A DNA stretch of 64,000 nt from Novosphingobium sp. PhB57 (lineage in GTDB: Bacteria > Pseudomonadota > Alphaproteobacteria > Sphingomonadales > Sphingomonadaceae). The DNA lies in assembly GCF_004342985.1 (NCBI RefSeq), contig NZ_SMBO01000008.1:84301-148300 (forward strand), written 5' to 3'. Of the stretch, positions 36,730 to 45,892 are shown piece by piece. The notes under the pieces were generated by a model. It did not search any database and had not been told where the DNA came from. It saw only the letters and a list, made by a program, of their open reading frames with translations. The position numbers and the translations under genes were made by a program. Position 1 is the stretch's first letter, and the number at the start of each line of letters is the position of its first letter.

Positions 36730-37716
36730 TCATGGGACCAGATTGATCCCGCCGGTAACGTGCCGCGCCTCGATCAGGCGGTGAGCTTCAGCAGCCTGTG
36801 ACAAGGGGAGCGTGCCGTGGATCCTGACCTTGACCGCGCCGCTCGCAATGACGTCGAACAGGTCCCGGGCATTGGCGATTACATCCTCCCGTTTCGCCAG
36901 ATACTGCGTCAGACCGGGGGATGTGGCGTCGAGCGACCCTTTCTCGAGCAGAGCCATCATATCGAAGGCCTCGATCCGGCCGGACGCCCAGCCGAAATTG
37001 ACGAAAGTGCCGAACGGCCGCAGGCAATCGAGCGAGCCCGCAAAGACGTCCTTGCCGACGCCGTCATAGACGACATGGCATAAGTCGCCGCCGGTGATCT
37101 CGCGCACGCGCGCCACAAAATCTTCGCGGCGATAGTCGATCACATGATCGCAGCCGTTTTCCCGCGCCAGGGCGGCCTTTTCGGCCGAGCCGACCGTCCC
37201 GATAACGGTGGCGCCTAGATGCTTCGCCCATTGGGTCAGGATCAACCCGACGCCGCCGGCCGCTGCATGGACGAGGATCACATGGCCGGGCTCGACACGG
37301 AAGGTGCGGCGCAGCAGGTATTGGGCGGTCAAACCCTTCAGCATCGATGCGGCTGCTATCTCGAAGCTCACGGCGGCGGGCAGCTGGACTAGGAAGTGCG
37401 CGGGTACGATGCACAGTTCAGCATAGGCGCCGAGCGTCTCGACAAAGGCGACGCGGTCGCCAGGCGAGAAGCCGGTCACGCCCTCGCCGATCGATACGAC
37501 TTCGCCGGCGCCTTCCTTGCCGGGAGTGAAAGGCAGATGCGGCGCAGGGAATGCCCCGCTTCGCAGGTAGATGTCGACGAAGTTCACGCCGATGGCGCGG
37601 TTGCGCACGAGCACCTCGCCAGCTCCAGGCGGCCGAATGGCTACGTCCTCATAGCGCAGCACGTCCGGAGCGCCCTGCTGAAGAATCTGGATGGCCTTGG
37701 AGGAGAGGGTCTGCAT
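36730..37716 (-). CDS. Zinc-independent quinone oxidoreductase (QOR)
   Basis: Medium-chain reductase of 328 aa. The GroES-like domain contains GVNFVDIYLRSG and FTPGKEGAGEV. The Rossmann domain has HAAAGGVGLILTQWAKHLGA and DYRREDF, typical of NADPH:quinone reductases without zinc ligands. ATG with GAAGGA about 9 nt upstream was used; the earlier in-frame start lies in the preceding MFS gene. Second gene of the LysR-1 operon. Confidence 0.92.
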   Translation of the reverse strand: MQTLSSKAIQILQQGAPDVLRYEDVAIRPPGAGEVLVRNRAIGVNFVDIYLRSGAFPAPHLPFTPGKEGAGEVVSIGEGVTGFSPGDRVAFVETLGAYAELCIVPAHFLVQLPAAVSFEIAAASMLKGLTAQYLLRRTFRVEPGHVILVHAAAGGVGLILTQWAKHLGATVIGTVGSAEKAALARENGCDHVIDYRREDFVARVREITGGDLCHVVYDGVGKDVFAGSLDCLRPFGTFVNFGWASGRIEAFDMMALLEKGSLDATSPGLTQYLAKREDVIANARDLFDVIASGAVKVRIHGTLPLSQAAEAHRLIEARHVTGGINLVP

Positions 37717-37762
37717 GATCTTTCGTCCTTCGTATCGCGATAACCGGAACGCCCCGTCTGGT

Positions 37763-39055
37763 TCATCCGGTCCCGCGCGCGAACCTTGCGTCCTGATCCT
37801 GATCCGCTTCATCGCCGTTCGGGGCGCTCGACGCCGGCGCGTCCTTCCTGGCACCGCGCGATGCGAGGAATGCCATGAACGCCGAGGCGCACAGGATGGT
37901 AGCGCTGACGGCGAAGGTCACCTGGTAACCGCTGCTGTCGAACAGGAGACCGCCGGCGGACGCGCCCAAGGTGATCGCAAGCTGGATAGACGCGACCATC
38001 AGTCCGCCGCCGGCCTCCGCATCGTCCGGAAGCACCTTGCTCAACCACGTCCACCAGCCGACCGGCGCGGCGGTGGCGATGATCCCCCACAGTGCCAGCA
38101 GCACGGTTGTGGCGACGACCGACGATCCGTAGGCGATCAGACCCACCGCGATCGCGGCCATAGCCAGCGGCATCGATACGAGCAGGCCATAGAGCCGATT
38201 TCCGACGAGGAATCCAATCAGGTAGGTTCCGGCGAGACCGCTCAGCCCGAGGATCAGCAGGATCAGCGACAATGTCGAGACGCTCACGCCCGTGACCGTT
38301 TCGAGAAAGGGCCGAAGATAGGTAAACAACGCGAACTGGCCGATGAAGAGCAAGGAGACGGCCATGATGCCCCTTGGCACGCCGCAGCGACGCAGCACCC
38401 GGAATGCGGCAGTCGGGCCGGACCCGCCGCGCGCCGGCATGGATGGCAAGGTTTTGAACAGCCACGCGAAGGTGAGCGCCGCCAATGGCACCACACAGAA
38501 GAAGGCGCCGCGCCATCCGATAAATTGACCGAGAAAGCTTCCGAGCGGCGCCGCGATCGTGACGGCCAAGGCGTTGCCGCCGTTGAGCAGGCCAAGGGCA
38601 CGTGGCACTTCGTCTTCGGCCACGAGCCGCATGACGATCGCCGCCGACATCGACCAGAAGCCGCCGATGACCACGCCGACCAAGGCTCGCCCGATGATCA
38701 TGACGCCGAAGTTCGGGGCGAAGGCGACGATCAGTCCCGAGCCGAGCATCAAGGCAGTAAGCCACAGCAGCAGTGTCCGGCGGTCGACCCGCTGGGTAAT
38801 TGACGAGATGAAGAGGCTCGTGATGACAGCGAAGATGCCGGAGACAGCGATCGCCTGTCCGGCCTGACCTTCGGTCAGGCTCAGGTCCGAGGCGATCGGA
38901 GTGAGCAGGCTCACCGGCATGAACTCGGAGGCGATGAGGGTCGCGACGCACAGGGTGAGCGCGAACACCGCGCTCCAACCGCTATGCGGCGACCCGGTGG
39001 GCTGATCGACCGACGACTGTGCGATGGGAGTTCCGGTGTTTTGCATGACACCCAT
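37763..39055 (-). CDS. MFS transporter (sugar-efflux/AraJ-like)
   Basis: Twelve-helix exporter of 430 aa. SEFMPVSLLTPIASDL is near the N-terminus, SSITQRVDRRTLLLW is the helix 2-3 loop, and GRALVGVVIGGFWSMSAAIV is the helix 4-5 region characteristic of AraJ/SotB-type efflux proteins. First gene of the minus-strand operon and divergent from LysR-1, 66 nt apart, so LysR-1 very likely controls it. A second ATG lies three codons downstream. Confidence 0.9.
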   Translation of the reverse strand: MGVMQNTGTPIAQSSVDQPTGSPHSGWSAVFALTLCVATLIASEFMPVSLLTPIASDLSLTEGQAGQAIAVSGIFAVITSLFISSITQRVDRRTLLLWLTALMLGSGLIVAFAPNFGVMIIGRALVGVVIGGFWSMSAAIVMRLVAEDEVPRALGLLNGGNALAVTIAAPLGSFLGQFIGWRGAFFCVVPLAALTFAWLFKTLPSMPARGGSGPTAAFRVLRRCGVPRGIMAVSLLFIGQFALFTYLRPFLETVTGVSVSTLSLILLILGLSGLAGTYLIGFLVGNRLYGLLVSMPLAMAAIAVGLIAYGSSVVATTVLLALWGIIATAAPVGWWTWLSKVLPDDAEAGGGLMVASIQLAITLGASAGGLLFDSSGYQVTFAVSATILCASAFMAFLASRGARKDAPASSAPNGDEADQDQDARFARGTG

Positions 39056-39121
39056 TTAGAGACTGCCTTTGACTTCGATTAGACGCTATAATGCGCACGA
39101 GCCTTAAAGCAGAGCTAAACA

Positions 39122-40009
39122 ATGCCACGCCAACCGTTGAATGATCTTGCGGCGTTTCTCGCGGTCGCCCGCGAGCGCAGCTTCACGCGCGCAGCGGCCC
39201 AGCTTGGCGTTTCAGCATCGGCACTCAGTCAGACGGTACGTGCGCTTGAGGAGACGCTGGGCGTGCGGCTGCTCACGCGCACCACCCGCAGTGTTGCCCC
39301 GACCGAGGCAGGCGAACGTCTGGTCGCTACGGTCGGCCCACATCTCGACGGCATCGGCGCCGAACTCGCGGCGATCGCGGAACTCCGCAACAAGCCCTCA
39401 GGGACGATCCGCATCACCGCCGTCGATCATGCGGCCGAGACGATAATATGGCCGGCTCTTGCCGGCTTCCTCGCCAGCTATCCCGACATTCGCGTGGACA
39501 TTACCGTGGACAATAGTCTGACCGACATCGTGACGGGCCAGTTCGACGCGGGCGTGCGGATGGGCGAGCGCGTGGCCGGCGACATGGTCGCCGTGCGGAT
39601 CGGACCCGAACTCCGCATGGCGGCGGTTGCCACGCCCGCCTATTTCGCTGCACGCGGCACGCCGGCGACACCGCAGGACCTCGCCGGGCACAGCTGCATC
39701 AATCTTCGCATGCAGACGCTTGGCGGGATTTATGTTTGGGAATTCGAGCAAGGTGATCGCGAGGTGAATGTGCGGGTCGACGGGCAGCTAACCGTCAACG
39801 ACATATCCGTCATCAAGCAGGCTGCGTTGAACGGTCTCGGGGTCGCGTTCATGCCGGAGGATATAGTGCGAGCGGAGCTCGCGTCCGGCGAGCTGACCCG
39901 GGTGCTGGCGGACTGGACCCCACCGTTTCCCGGCTACTATCTCTATTACCCGAGTCGTCGGCATCACTCGCTAGCATTTGGGCTCTTCGTTGAAGCCCTG
40001 CGCCGCTGA
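39122..40009 (+). CDS. LysR-family transcription regulator, copy 1
   Basis: LysR regulator of 295 aa. The winged helix-turn-helix covers residues 1-62 (FTRAAAQLGVSASALSQTVR). The substrate-binding domain starts at about 88 and belongs to the CrgA/DsdC-like group seen with oxidoreductases. It is divergent from the MFS-QOR-SDR-CMD-cupin operon with a 66-nt gap containing TATAAT at 39087. It is a paralogue of the LysR gene at 42744 (both share LNDLAAF, RTTRSV and TEAGE). Expected to sense the pathway substrate. Confidence 0.93.
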   Translation: MPRQPLNDLAAFLAVARERSFTRAAAQLGVSASALSQTVRALEETLGVRLLTRTTRSVAPTEAGERLVATVGPHLDGIGAELAAIAELRNKPSGTIRITAVDHAAETIIWPALAGFLASYPDIRVDITVDNSLTDIVTGQFDAGVRMGERVAGDMVAVRIGPELRMAAVATPAYFAARGTPATPQDLAGHSCINLRMQTLGGIYVWEFEQGDREVNVRVDGQLTVNDISVIKQAALNGLGVAFMPEDIVRAELASGELTRVLADWTPPFPGYYLYYPSRRHHSLAFGLFVEALRR

Positions 40010-40034
40010 TCGACGCCCTGCGCACGCTAGCGCG

Positions 40035-40334
40035 ATGCGCCGACTACTCGGCTCCTTCGACGAAGACGGTCCGTCTCCGGACTACTGGGTCTCGGAAGAG
40101 GTGCCACCTCCCGAACCGCCGAAGCCTGCGCCAGGTGGCACCTTTTGGCCGCCGCGCTACCTTGATCCCTTTGCCGAGCCGGACGACGATCGCCAACCAG
40201 CGCTGGCGGTCGCCATCGACACTCTGCAGGTCCATCATGTCGAGAGGATCAAGATTAAGACGGAGACATTCGATGTGCGCAGATATTGGAGGGAAAAGCG
40301 CCCCTCCAAGCTAAGCGGTGCCCCTGACTTTTGA
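40035..40334 (+). CDS. Hypothetical small proline-rich protein
   Basis: An open frame of 99 codons directly after LysR-1. The N-terminal half is acidic and proline rich (YWVSEEVPPPEPPKPAPGG, FAEPDDD). The C-terminal half is basic (FDVRRYWREKRPSK). No family was recognised and no clear ribosome site is seen. It may be a fragment or chance frame. Confidence 0.25.
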   Translation: MRRLLGSFDEDGPSPDYWVSEEVPPPEPPKPAPGGTFWPPRYLDPFAEPDDDRQPALAVAIDTLQVHHVERIKIKTETFDVRRYWREKRPSKLSGAPDF

Positions 40335-40407
40335 CGGCGATGCCGTGATTCGGAAGTTCTTTCTGCTTGTGAATGGCAGGTCTGGGCATGAGCCGGCGTT
40401 CAGCGGT

Positions 40408-40590
40408 TAGGCCGGGAACGACTGCTTCGTCCCACGATCCGGCGTTCGCTTGCGGCGGCAGTCGACCAAGGACCGTCGATCGCGAGGCGTCAGCAGCCGA
40501 CCAAAGCCGGTCGTCCAACGCTGCACCGGCGTACGTCTGTTTTCGACAGAAGCTGCCGCTCGGACTGATCAAGGTGAATATCGGCAACGA
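40408..40590. repeat. Dispersed cargo repeat, copy E
   Basis: The segment from 40491 aligns with 32385-32475: GACCAAAGCCGGTCGT, G-GT-CG-CT, GACAGAAGCTGCC. Its left part has GAACGACTG-TTCGTCCCACG like the start of the other copies. Non-coding. Confidence 0.55.
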
Positions 40591-40657
40591 ACTACCTCTT
40601 GACGTTCATCACCTCGCGTAACGATCAAGTGTGATCAGTGTGCGTTTCCGAGCGGCG

Positions 40658-41374
40658 TCAGCTATGAAAGGTGACGCTCCGCGCCAATTCGTCTCGACCC
40701 ATACGGACCCTGTTCGCCGATGCTGCCTCGTCGGGGTAACCAAAGGAAATACCGTAGAGCAGCTTCAGGTCCTGCGACACGCCAAGCACGTCGCGGACGG
40801 TCTGCGCATACAGGCCGAGCACGGTCTGAGGAACGCCCCCCAGGCCCCGAGCGGCAAGCGCCAGCAGGAACGTCTGGCCATACATTCCAAGGTCGCCGGC
40901 GACCCGCACGCTGTCGCCGACGACAGGCATGAACAGCAGGGCGACGTGCGGTGCGTTGAAGAACGAGAAGTTGACCCCGGATGCCTTTGCGCGGCTCTCC
41001 CGATCATCCCGAGCCACGCCGAGATTGCGGTAGTAGATCGCGCCCTGCTCACGCCGGCGCTCGTCGTAGCGCCCCTCGAAGCCGCCCTCGTCCCAGGAAA
41101 AGTCGGGTGTCAGCCTGCCGGCGACGTTCGCTTCATGAAGGGCCTTGGACAGATCATCACGCTTGGCGCCGCTGACAATATGCATGTTCCAGGGCTGTGT
41201 ATTACAGTTCGACGGCGCATGTTGGGCATCCAACAACACTTCCCGGATCACGGCATTGGGCAACGGCTCGGCAAGAAAATCACGGTAGGATCTGCGCACC
41301 CGAACCGTTTCGTCGAATGGCAGCATGAGCCTGTCGTCGACGGACGTCGCAGCGGAAATTGGATCCTGGGTCAT
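40658..41374 (-). CDS. Nitroreductase-family FMN protein
   Basis: NAD(P)H-dependent flavin reductase of 238 aa. RRSYRDFLAEPLP gives the FMN phosphate arginines, APSNCNTQPWNMHIV is the core signature, and GMYGQTFLLALAARGLGG lines the FMN pocket. Last part has ISFGYPDE, as in the NfnB/BluB-like group. It reduces nitroaromatics or quinones. It follows the OYE gene by 96 nt on the same strand, likely one operon. Confidence 0.9.
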   Translation of the reverse strand: MTQDPISAATSVDDRLMLPFDETVRVRRSYRDFLAEPLPNAVIREVLLDAQHAPSNCNTQPWNMHIVSGAKRDDLSKALHEANVAGRLTPDFSWDEGGFEGRYDERRREQGAIYYRNLGVARDDRESRAKASGVNFSFFNAPHVALLFMPVVGDSVRVAGDLGMYGQTFLLALAARGLGGVPQTVLGLYAQTVRDVLGVSQDLKLLYGISFGYPDEAASANRVRMGRDELARSVTFHS

Positions 41375-41470
41375 GCAAACTCCTTACGAAACAAGATCGG
41401 CATCGACGGCAGCGGTCTTCTGCCGTCGATGTCTCCGCGAACCGCTCCGACGACACACGTCACAGACCGC

Positions 41471-42625
41471 TCAGGCATCAACCGCCGCTGGAACCTTGCT
41501 CTCAGTGATCGCAAACCAGCCAGGCGTGTTTGCGATGACCGACCGCAGCTTTGCCGGGATGGCGAGATCTGCCGTGCGCGAGAGATCCAGCGCCGTCGTG
41601 ACATCCGTGCTGTCTGTCTTGGCGGCCGCAACCCAACCCGGGTTCATCACCAGCCCTTGCCCGATCGCAATCATGTCCAGGCCGACGGCGCGCGCCTTCA
41701 GTGCCTGTTCGGGGGTCCGAACCTGACCGGCCGCCATCAGCAGCGCGCGGCCGTTCAGGCGCTCGAGGAGGCATTCTACCATCGTCTTGCCATCGACAGA
41801 GTCGATTGGGCAGTCCTCCAGGACGTTGCCGAGGGAGGCGTGAACATAGTCGACGCCCGCATCGGCAAGCCGGTCGACGAGTACGAAGCTTTCCTCGATG
41901 CTCAGTCCGCCTTCGCCATGCTCCTCGGGGGAAATCCGATAGCCAAGCGCGAACGGACGGGGTGCCTCGGCAGCGATCACACGCTGCACTTCGTTGACGA
42001 CTGCGAGTGGGAAGCGCATGCGGTTCTCGAGCGATCCGCCCCATTCATCGGTCCGCTGGTTCGTGCGCGACGACAGGAAGTTCTGGATCAGGAAACCGTG
42101 CGCGCCGTGGAGCTCGATACCGTCGAATCCGGCAACGATTGCGCGCCTCGTCGCCGCTCCAAAATCGGCGATGATTGCTTTGATCTCGTCAGGCGACAGC
42201 GCGCGCACCGGCGCGCCACCCGGTACGAACGTGCTTTCCTCCATGTAGCCATCACTGGCGCTCACCACATCGCCACCTGGTACGAGACCCGGCAGCGCCT
42301 TGTTTCCAGCGTGGAAGATCTGGAGGATTGCTGGCGCACCGCCGCTTTTTGATGCGGCCGCGAGGCGGCTCAGGCTGGGAACGAACCGGTCGCCGTAGGA
42401 TGCGAACTCGTCGGTGAAGCCGATACCGTTCGCGGTGACGTGGCTGCAGCCGGTGATTACGAGGCCGACGCCTCCCGCCCGCTTGCGATAATAGCCATCT
42501 TCTTCGTCAGAAATCGTAGCATCGTCATTGGCTGACCAAGTCGTCATCGGCGCCATCACGATGCGGTTACGCAGCGTCATGCCCGAGGTCAGCTCGAACT
42601 GCTCGAATAGGGGGTTGGTGTTCAT
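41471..42625 (-). CDS. NADH:flavin oxidoreductase (Old Yellow Enzyme family)
   Basis: FMN-dependent ene-reductase of 384 aa, single TIM barrel. RNRIVMAPMTTW is the N-terminal FMN site, the active-site stretch FDGIELHGAHGFLIQNFLS lies near residue 170, and FALGYRISPEE and later GQVRTPEQA follow. Shorter than the two-domain dienoyl-CoA reductases, so it lacks the FeS/FAD part. ATG at 42625 was chosen; another ATG lies 15 codons upstream. Divergent from LysR-2 across 118 nt. Confidence 0.92.
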   Translation of the reverse strand: MNTNPLFEQFELTSGMTLRNRIVMAPMTTWSANDDATISDEEDGYYRKRAGGVGLVITGCSHVTANGIGFTDEFASYGDRFVPSLSRLAAASKSGGAPAILQIFHAGNKALPGLVPGGDVVSASDGYMEESTFVPGGAPVRALSPDEIKAIIADFGAATRRAIVAGFDGIELHGAHGFLIQNFLSSRTNQRTDEWGGSLENRMRFPLAVVNEVQRVIAAEAPRPFALGYRISPEEHGEGGLSIEESFVLVDRLADAGVDYVHASLGNVLEDCPIDSVDGKTMVECLLERLNGRALLMAAGQVRTPEQALKARAVGLDMIAIGQGLVMNPGWVAAAKTDSTDVTTALDLSRTADLAIPAKLRSVIANTPGWFAITESKVPAAVDA

Positions 42626-42743
42626 GATGGTCCGTCCGCGATCTGCAGCCCGCTGTGCAGGCGTGGTCATCGAACAAGATAGGCTCTATGTTCTATGCGA
42701 CTACCGACCTGTGGTCGCTTAGGCCTATGTGAGATTTGCATAT

Positions 42744-43646
42744 ATGCGGCGTGACGAACTAAATGATCTGGCGGCGTTCGAGGTGGTCGCGCGGGAGGGC
42801 AGCTTTACGCGAGCTGCAGCCACTCTCGGGATGTCGCAGTCGGCATTGAGCCACGCGATGCGAGGGCTCGAGGACCGATTGAAGGTTCGCCTGCTCTCTC
42901 GCACTACGCGATCAGTATCAACTACCGAGGCCGGCGAAATACTGCTGCGCTCGTTGCGCCCCGCACTCGAGGACATCGCGTCAGGCCTCGCAGAGGTCGG
43001 TGCGCTCGGTGCCGCTGCGTCTGGTCCGCTCCGGATCACGGCAACAAAGAATGCCGTCACTGCGATCATCCTGCCGGTGCTACCTGCCTTTCTCGCTTCC
43101 CACCCGAACGTCAGCGTCGAATTGATCGTCGACGACAATCTGACCGATATTGTTGCGAACCGCTTCGATGCCGGCATCCGCTTCGGCAACATCATCGAGA
43201 AAGATATGATCGCGGTGAGGATCGGGCCGGATATGCAACGCGCGGTCGTCGGATCGCCGGATTACTTCGCCAAGAACCCACCACCCGCGACGCCGCACGA
43301 TCTCGCGGCGCATGACTGCATCACCTATCGCCTCGTCAGGACGGGCGGCTTTTATGCCTGGGAGTTTGAGGAAGACGGCCAGCCGCTGCACGTTCGGGTC
43401 AGCGGATCGCTGGTGTTCAACGATTCCGACCTGATGCGAGCTTCTGCGATCGCCGGGATGGGGATCGCCTACGTCTATGACGACGATGCAGCCGCGGACA
43501 TTCAAGAAGGGCGCTTGATCCGCGTCCTCGAGGATTACTGCCCGCATCTACCAGGCTATTATTTGTACCACCCGAGCCGACGGCAGACCCCACCCGCGCT
43601 AACGGCATTGATCTCTGCGTTGCGAAGCGGCAGCCAATTATTTTGA
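42744..43646 (+). CDS. LysR-family transcription regulator, copy 2
   Basis: LysR regulator of 300 aa, helix-turn-helix at residues 3-62 (FTRAAATLGMSQSALSHAMR) and periplasmic-binding-like domain after about 88. Paralogue of the LysR at 39122 throughout, including the C-terminal PGYYLYHPSRR. Divergent from the OYE-nitroreductase pair and upstream of aldo/keto reductase, SDR and paoABC, so it may control both directions. A GTG five codons upstream is possible. Confidence 0.93.
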   Translation: MRRDELNDLAAFEVVAREGSFTRAAATLGMSQSALSHAMRGLEDRLKVRLLSRTTRSVSTTEAGEILLRSLRPALEDIASGLAEVGALGAAASGPLRITATKNAVTAIILPVLPAFLASHPNVSVELIVDDNLTDIVANRFDAGIRFGNIIEKDMIAVRIGPDMQRAVVGSPDYFAKNPPPATPHDLAAHDCITYRLVRTGGFYAWEFEEDGQPLHVRVSGSLVFNDSDLMRASAIAGMGIAYVYDDDAAADIQEGRLIRVLEDYCPHLPGYYLYHPSRRQTPPALTALISALRSGSQLF

Positions 43647-43822
43647 TCCCAATCGGTTTCATGCACCTTTTGCATAAACCCTAGCTGACTTCCCCCTCTT
43701 ATCCTTTTCATCGCCAGTCCGATATCGTGTCGACCGGAGCAAATGACGGCTTTCCGGTTCGCATTCATCGCGACGCTTTGGTTCGAATGAGCCGAGGCGC
43801 CGCCCAGCTGGAGCACGCCGCG

Positions 43823-44875
43823 ATGCACTATCGTAAACTTGGAAATTCCGGCCTCTCGGCCCCCACGCTCATCCTCGGGACGATGGGGCTCGGCACGGAG
43901 ACTGAAGAAAAGGAAGCGTTCGCGATCCTGGACGCTTACCTCGAGGCGGGCGGCAACATGCTCGATACCGCTGATGTCTATGGCAAGGGCGCCTCCGAAG
44001 AGTTGCTCGGCCGCTGGCGCGCGAGCCGCCCAAGCGACATCACTGATCGCGTGGTCTGGGCATCGAAGGGGCGCTTCGGCACCGGGCCGGACGTCAACGA
44101 CGCAGGGTCGTCGCGGCGCCATCTCGATCGCTCGCTGAACACGTCGCTTCGCCGGCTCGGCGTCGACGCGATCGACCTCTATCAGTTGCACGGTTGGGAT
44201 CCGCTCACTCCGGTCGAGGAGACCATTTCCTTCCTCGGTGCAGCGCTGCTCGCCGGCAAGATCCACTATTACGGCCTCTCGAACTTCACGGGCTGGCAGA
44301 TGCAGCTGTTCGTCTCGACGGCACGCGCGATGGGCGTGCCCACGCCGGTCACGCTGCAGCAGCAATACAGCCTGATCTACCGCGAGAGCGAGTATGAGGT
44401 TATCCCGGCCGCCCTGCACAACGAGATCGGCCTGCTTCCCTGGTCGCCGCTGGCAGCCGGTTTCCTGACCGGTAAATACGTCCGGGGCACGGACTCCGGT
44501 AAGGGGTCGCGTCTGGCATCGGATAATCCGATGACTCAGCATCAAGCCAAGATGCTGCACGACAACGACCAGAAGTGGGCGACGGTCGATGTGGTCAAGG
44601 AGATCGCCGCCCAGATCGGCGCGAGCCCGAGCCAGGTCGCGCTCAGCTGGGTCAAGGACCAACCTTCAGTTACCGCCCCGATCATCGGTGCGCGCACGAT
44701 CGAACAGTTGCGCGACAATCTTGGCGCGGCCGAGTTGGTGCTCGAAGCTGCCATGACCGAGAAGCTGACCAAGGTCAGCGCGCCGACACCCGAGGACTAT
44801 CCTTATGGTCGCTTCGGCGTGCTCCAGCGCGGCCGCTACATCGACTCCAGCGAGCAGGCGCTCCGCGAACTGTAA
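43823..44875 (+). CDS. Aldo/keto reductase
   Basis: NADPH-dependent reductase of 350 aa with TIM barrel. Catalytic tetrad: Asp 48 and Tyr 53 (DTADVYGKG), Lys 82 (WASKGRF), His near 122 (YQLHGWD). GLSNFTGWQ and WSPLAAGFLTGKY are typical. Start ATG has GGAG about 9 nt upstream; an earlier in-frame ATG at 43727 would add a non-conserved stretch. Complete, unlike the AKR remnant at 36580, which is from another AKR subfamily. Confidence 0.92.
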   Translation: MHYRKLGNSGLSAPTLILGTMGLGTETEEKEAFAILDAYLEAGGNMLDTADVYGKGASEELLGRWRASRPSDITDRVVWASKGRFGTGPDVNDAGSSRRHLDRSLNTSLRRLGVDAIDLYQLHGWDPLTPVEETISFLGAALLAGKIHYYGLSNFTGWQMQLFVSTARAMGVPTPVTLQQQYSLIYRESEYEVIPAALHNEIGLLPWSPLAAGFLTGKYVRGTDSGKGSRLASDNPMTQHQAKMLHDNDQKWATVDVVKEIAAQIGASPSQVALSWVKDQPSVTAPIIGARTIEQLRDNLGAAELVLEAAMTEKLTKVSAPTPEDYPYGRFGVLQRGRYIDSSEQALREL

Positions 44876-45090
44876 GCTCGAAAGTGCGGCACTGGCTGAA
44901 CGCGATAGCATCAGCCGGTGCCGCGGTCCGATGCGGGCGACCGCCTGTCCAGCATCGCAAGGGAATTATGCGCCGATTGCATAAGGCCTATCGAGCTTTG
45001 CCACCTTATCGATTTCCGCTAGCAGCGTAGCTTGGCCTCGACTGGCCAAGCCTCGTTCTGCGCCGGCGATCCGACCCAGGAAGTACCGCG

Positions 45091-45858
45091 ATGAACCCCA
45101 AATATGATTATGCCGGCAAGGTCGCGCTGGTCACCGGCGCGAGCGCCGGGATCGGTCTTGCTACGGCCAAGGCCTATGCCGAGGCAGGCGCTTCCGTTGT
45201 GCTGGCCGATATCGATACCGCATCTGTAGAAAGGGCAGCAGCGGACCTCGTCGCTGCGGGGCATACGGCGATCGGCGTCACCTGCGACGTGTCCGATGAA
45301 AACCAAGCTGCGTCGCTTGTTGCGAAGGCCGATGAAACCTACGGCGCTCTCGACATGGCATTTAACAATGCCGGAATCGCGGGGCCCTCGGGCAAACTGA
45401 CCGACGAGACCGCCGAAGAGTTTGATGCGGTCAATGGCGTCAACCTGCGCGGCGTATGGGCCTGCATGAAGCACGAGATCATTCAGATGGAGAAGCAGGG
45501 TGGCGGCGCGATCGTCAATTGCTCGTCGCTGGGCGGCCTCGTCGGGCAAGCCGGCCGGGCCGCCTATCACGGCACCAAGCACGGCGTGATCGGGCTGACC
45601 AAGAGCGCAGGCGTCGAATACGTGTCCAAGGGCATCCAGATCAACGCGGTGTGCCCGGGCGTCATCGAGACGCCGATGCTCGGCGACCTGATGAAGCGGT
45701 CGCCCGAAGCCATGGAGCAGGTTCAGCGCGACCAGCCGATTGGTCGGCTGGGTCAACCCGAAGAGATCGCCGCTGCCGTCCTCTGGCTTTCCAGCCCTGC
45801 CGCCAGCTTCGTCGCCGGAGCCTATCTGGCGGTCGATGGTGGTTTCGTCGCCCATTGA
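45091..45858 (+). CDS. SDR family oxidoreductase, FVAH-ending, copy 2
   Basis: Classical SDR of 255 aa: TGASAGIG at 15-22, VLADIDT for NAD binding, NNAG, CSSLGG and YHGTKHG (Tyr-x-x-x-Lys near 158-162). It ends in VDGGFVAH like the SDR at 35787, of which it is a paralogue. AGGAAG ribosome site about 8 nt upstream. It is followed after 34 nt by paoA, suggesting that it works on the alcohol, or on the ketone side, of the same compound whose aldehyde is oxidised by PaoABC. Confidence 0.92.
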   Translation: MNPKYDYAGKVALVTGASAGIGLATAKAYAEAGASVVLADIDTASVERAAADLVAAGHTAIGVTCDVSDENQAASLVAKADETYGALDMAFNNAGIAGPSGKLTDETAEEFDAVNGVNLRGVWACMKHEIIQMEKQGGGAIVNCSSLGGLVGQAGRAAYHGTKHGVIGLTKSAGVEYVSKGIQINAVCPGVIETPMLGDLMKRSPEAMEQVQRDQPIGRLGQPEEIAAAVLWLSSPAASFVAGAYLAVDGGFVAH

Positions 45859-45892
45859 TCCCCATCAACGCCAACCAACAGGACAGTCGAGC

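Larger units (their letters stand above)
40010..40657. other. Intergenic region between LysR-1 and nitroreductase
   Basis: Apart from the doubtful frame at 40035, this gap between convergent units holds repeat copy E (40408-40590). No terminator was recognised. Confidence 0.5.

Noticed and set aside
39069..39092. TTGACT plus TATAAT as a promoter for LysR-1
   Set aside because: The spacing is only 12 nt, too short for a standard -35/-10 pair. TATAAT alone may still be a -10 element.
40631..42352. 573-codon plus-strand open frame across nitroreductase and OYE genes
   Set aside because: Antisense to two well-recognised flavoenzymes and itself without domains.
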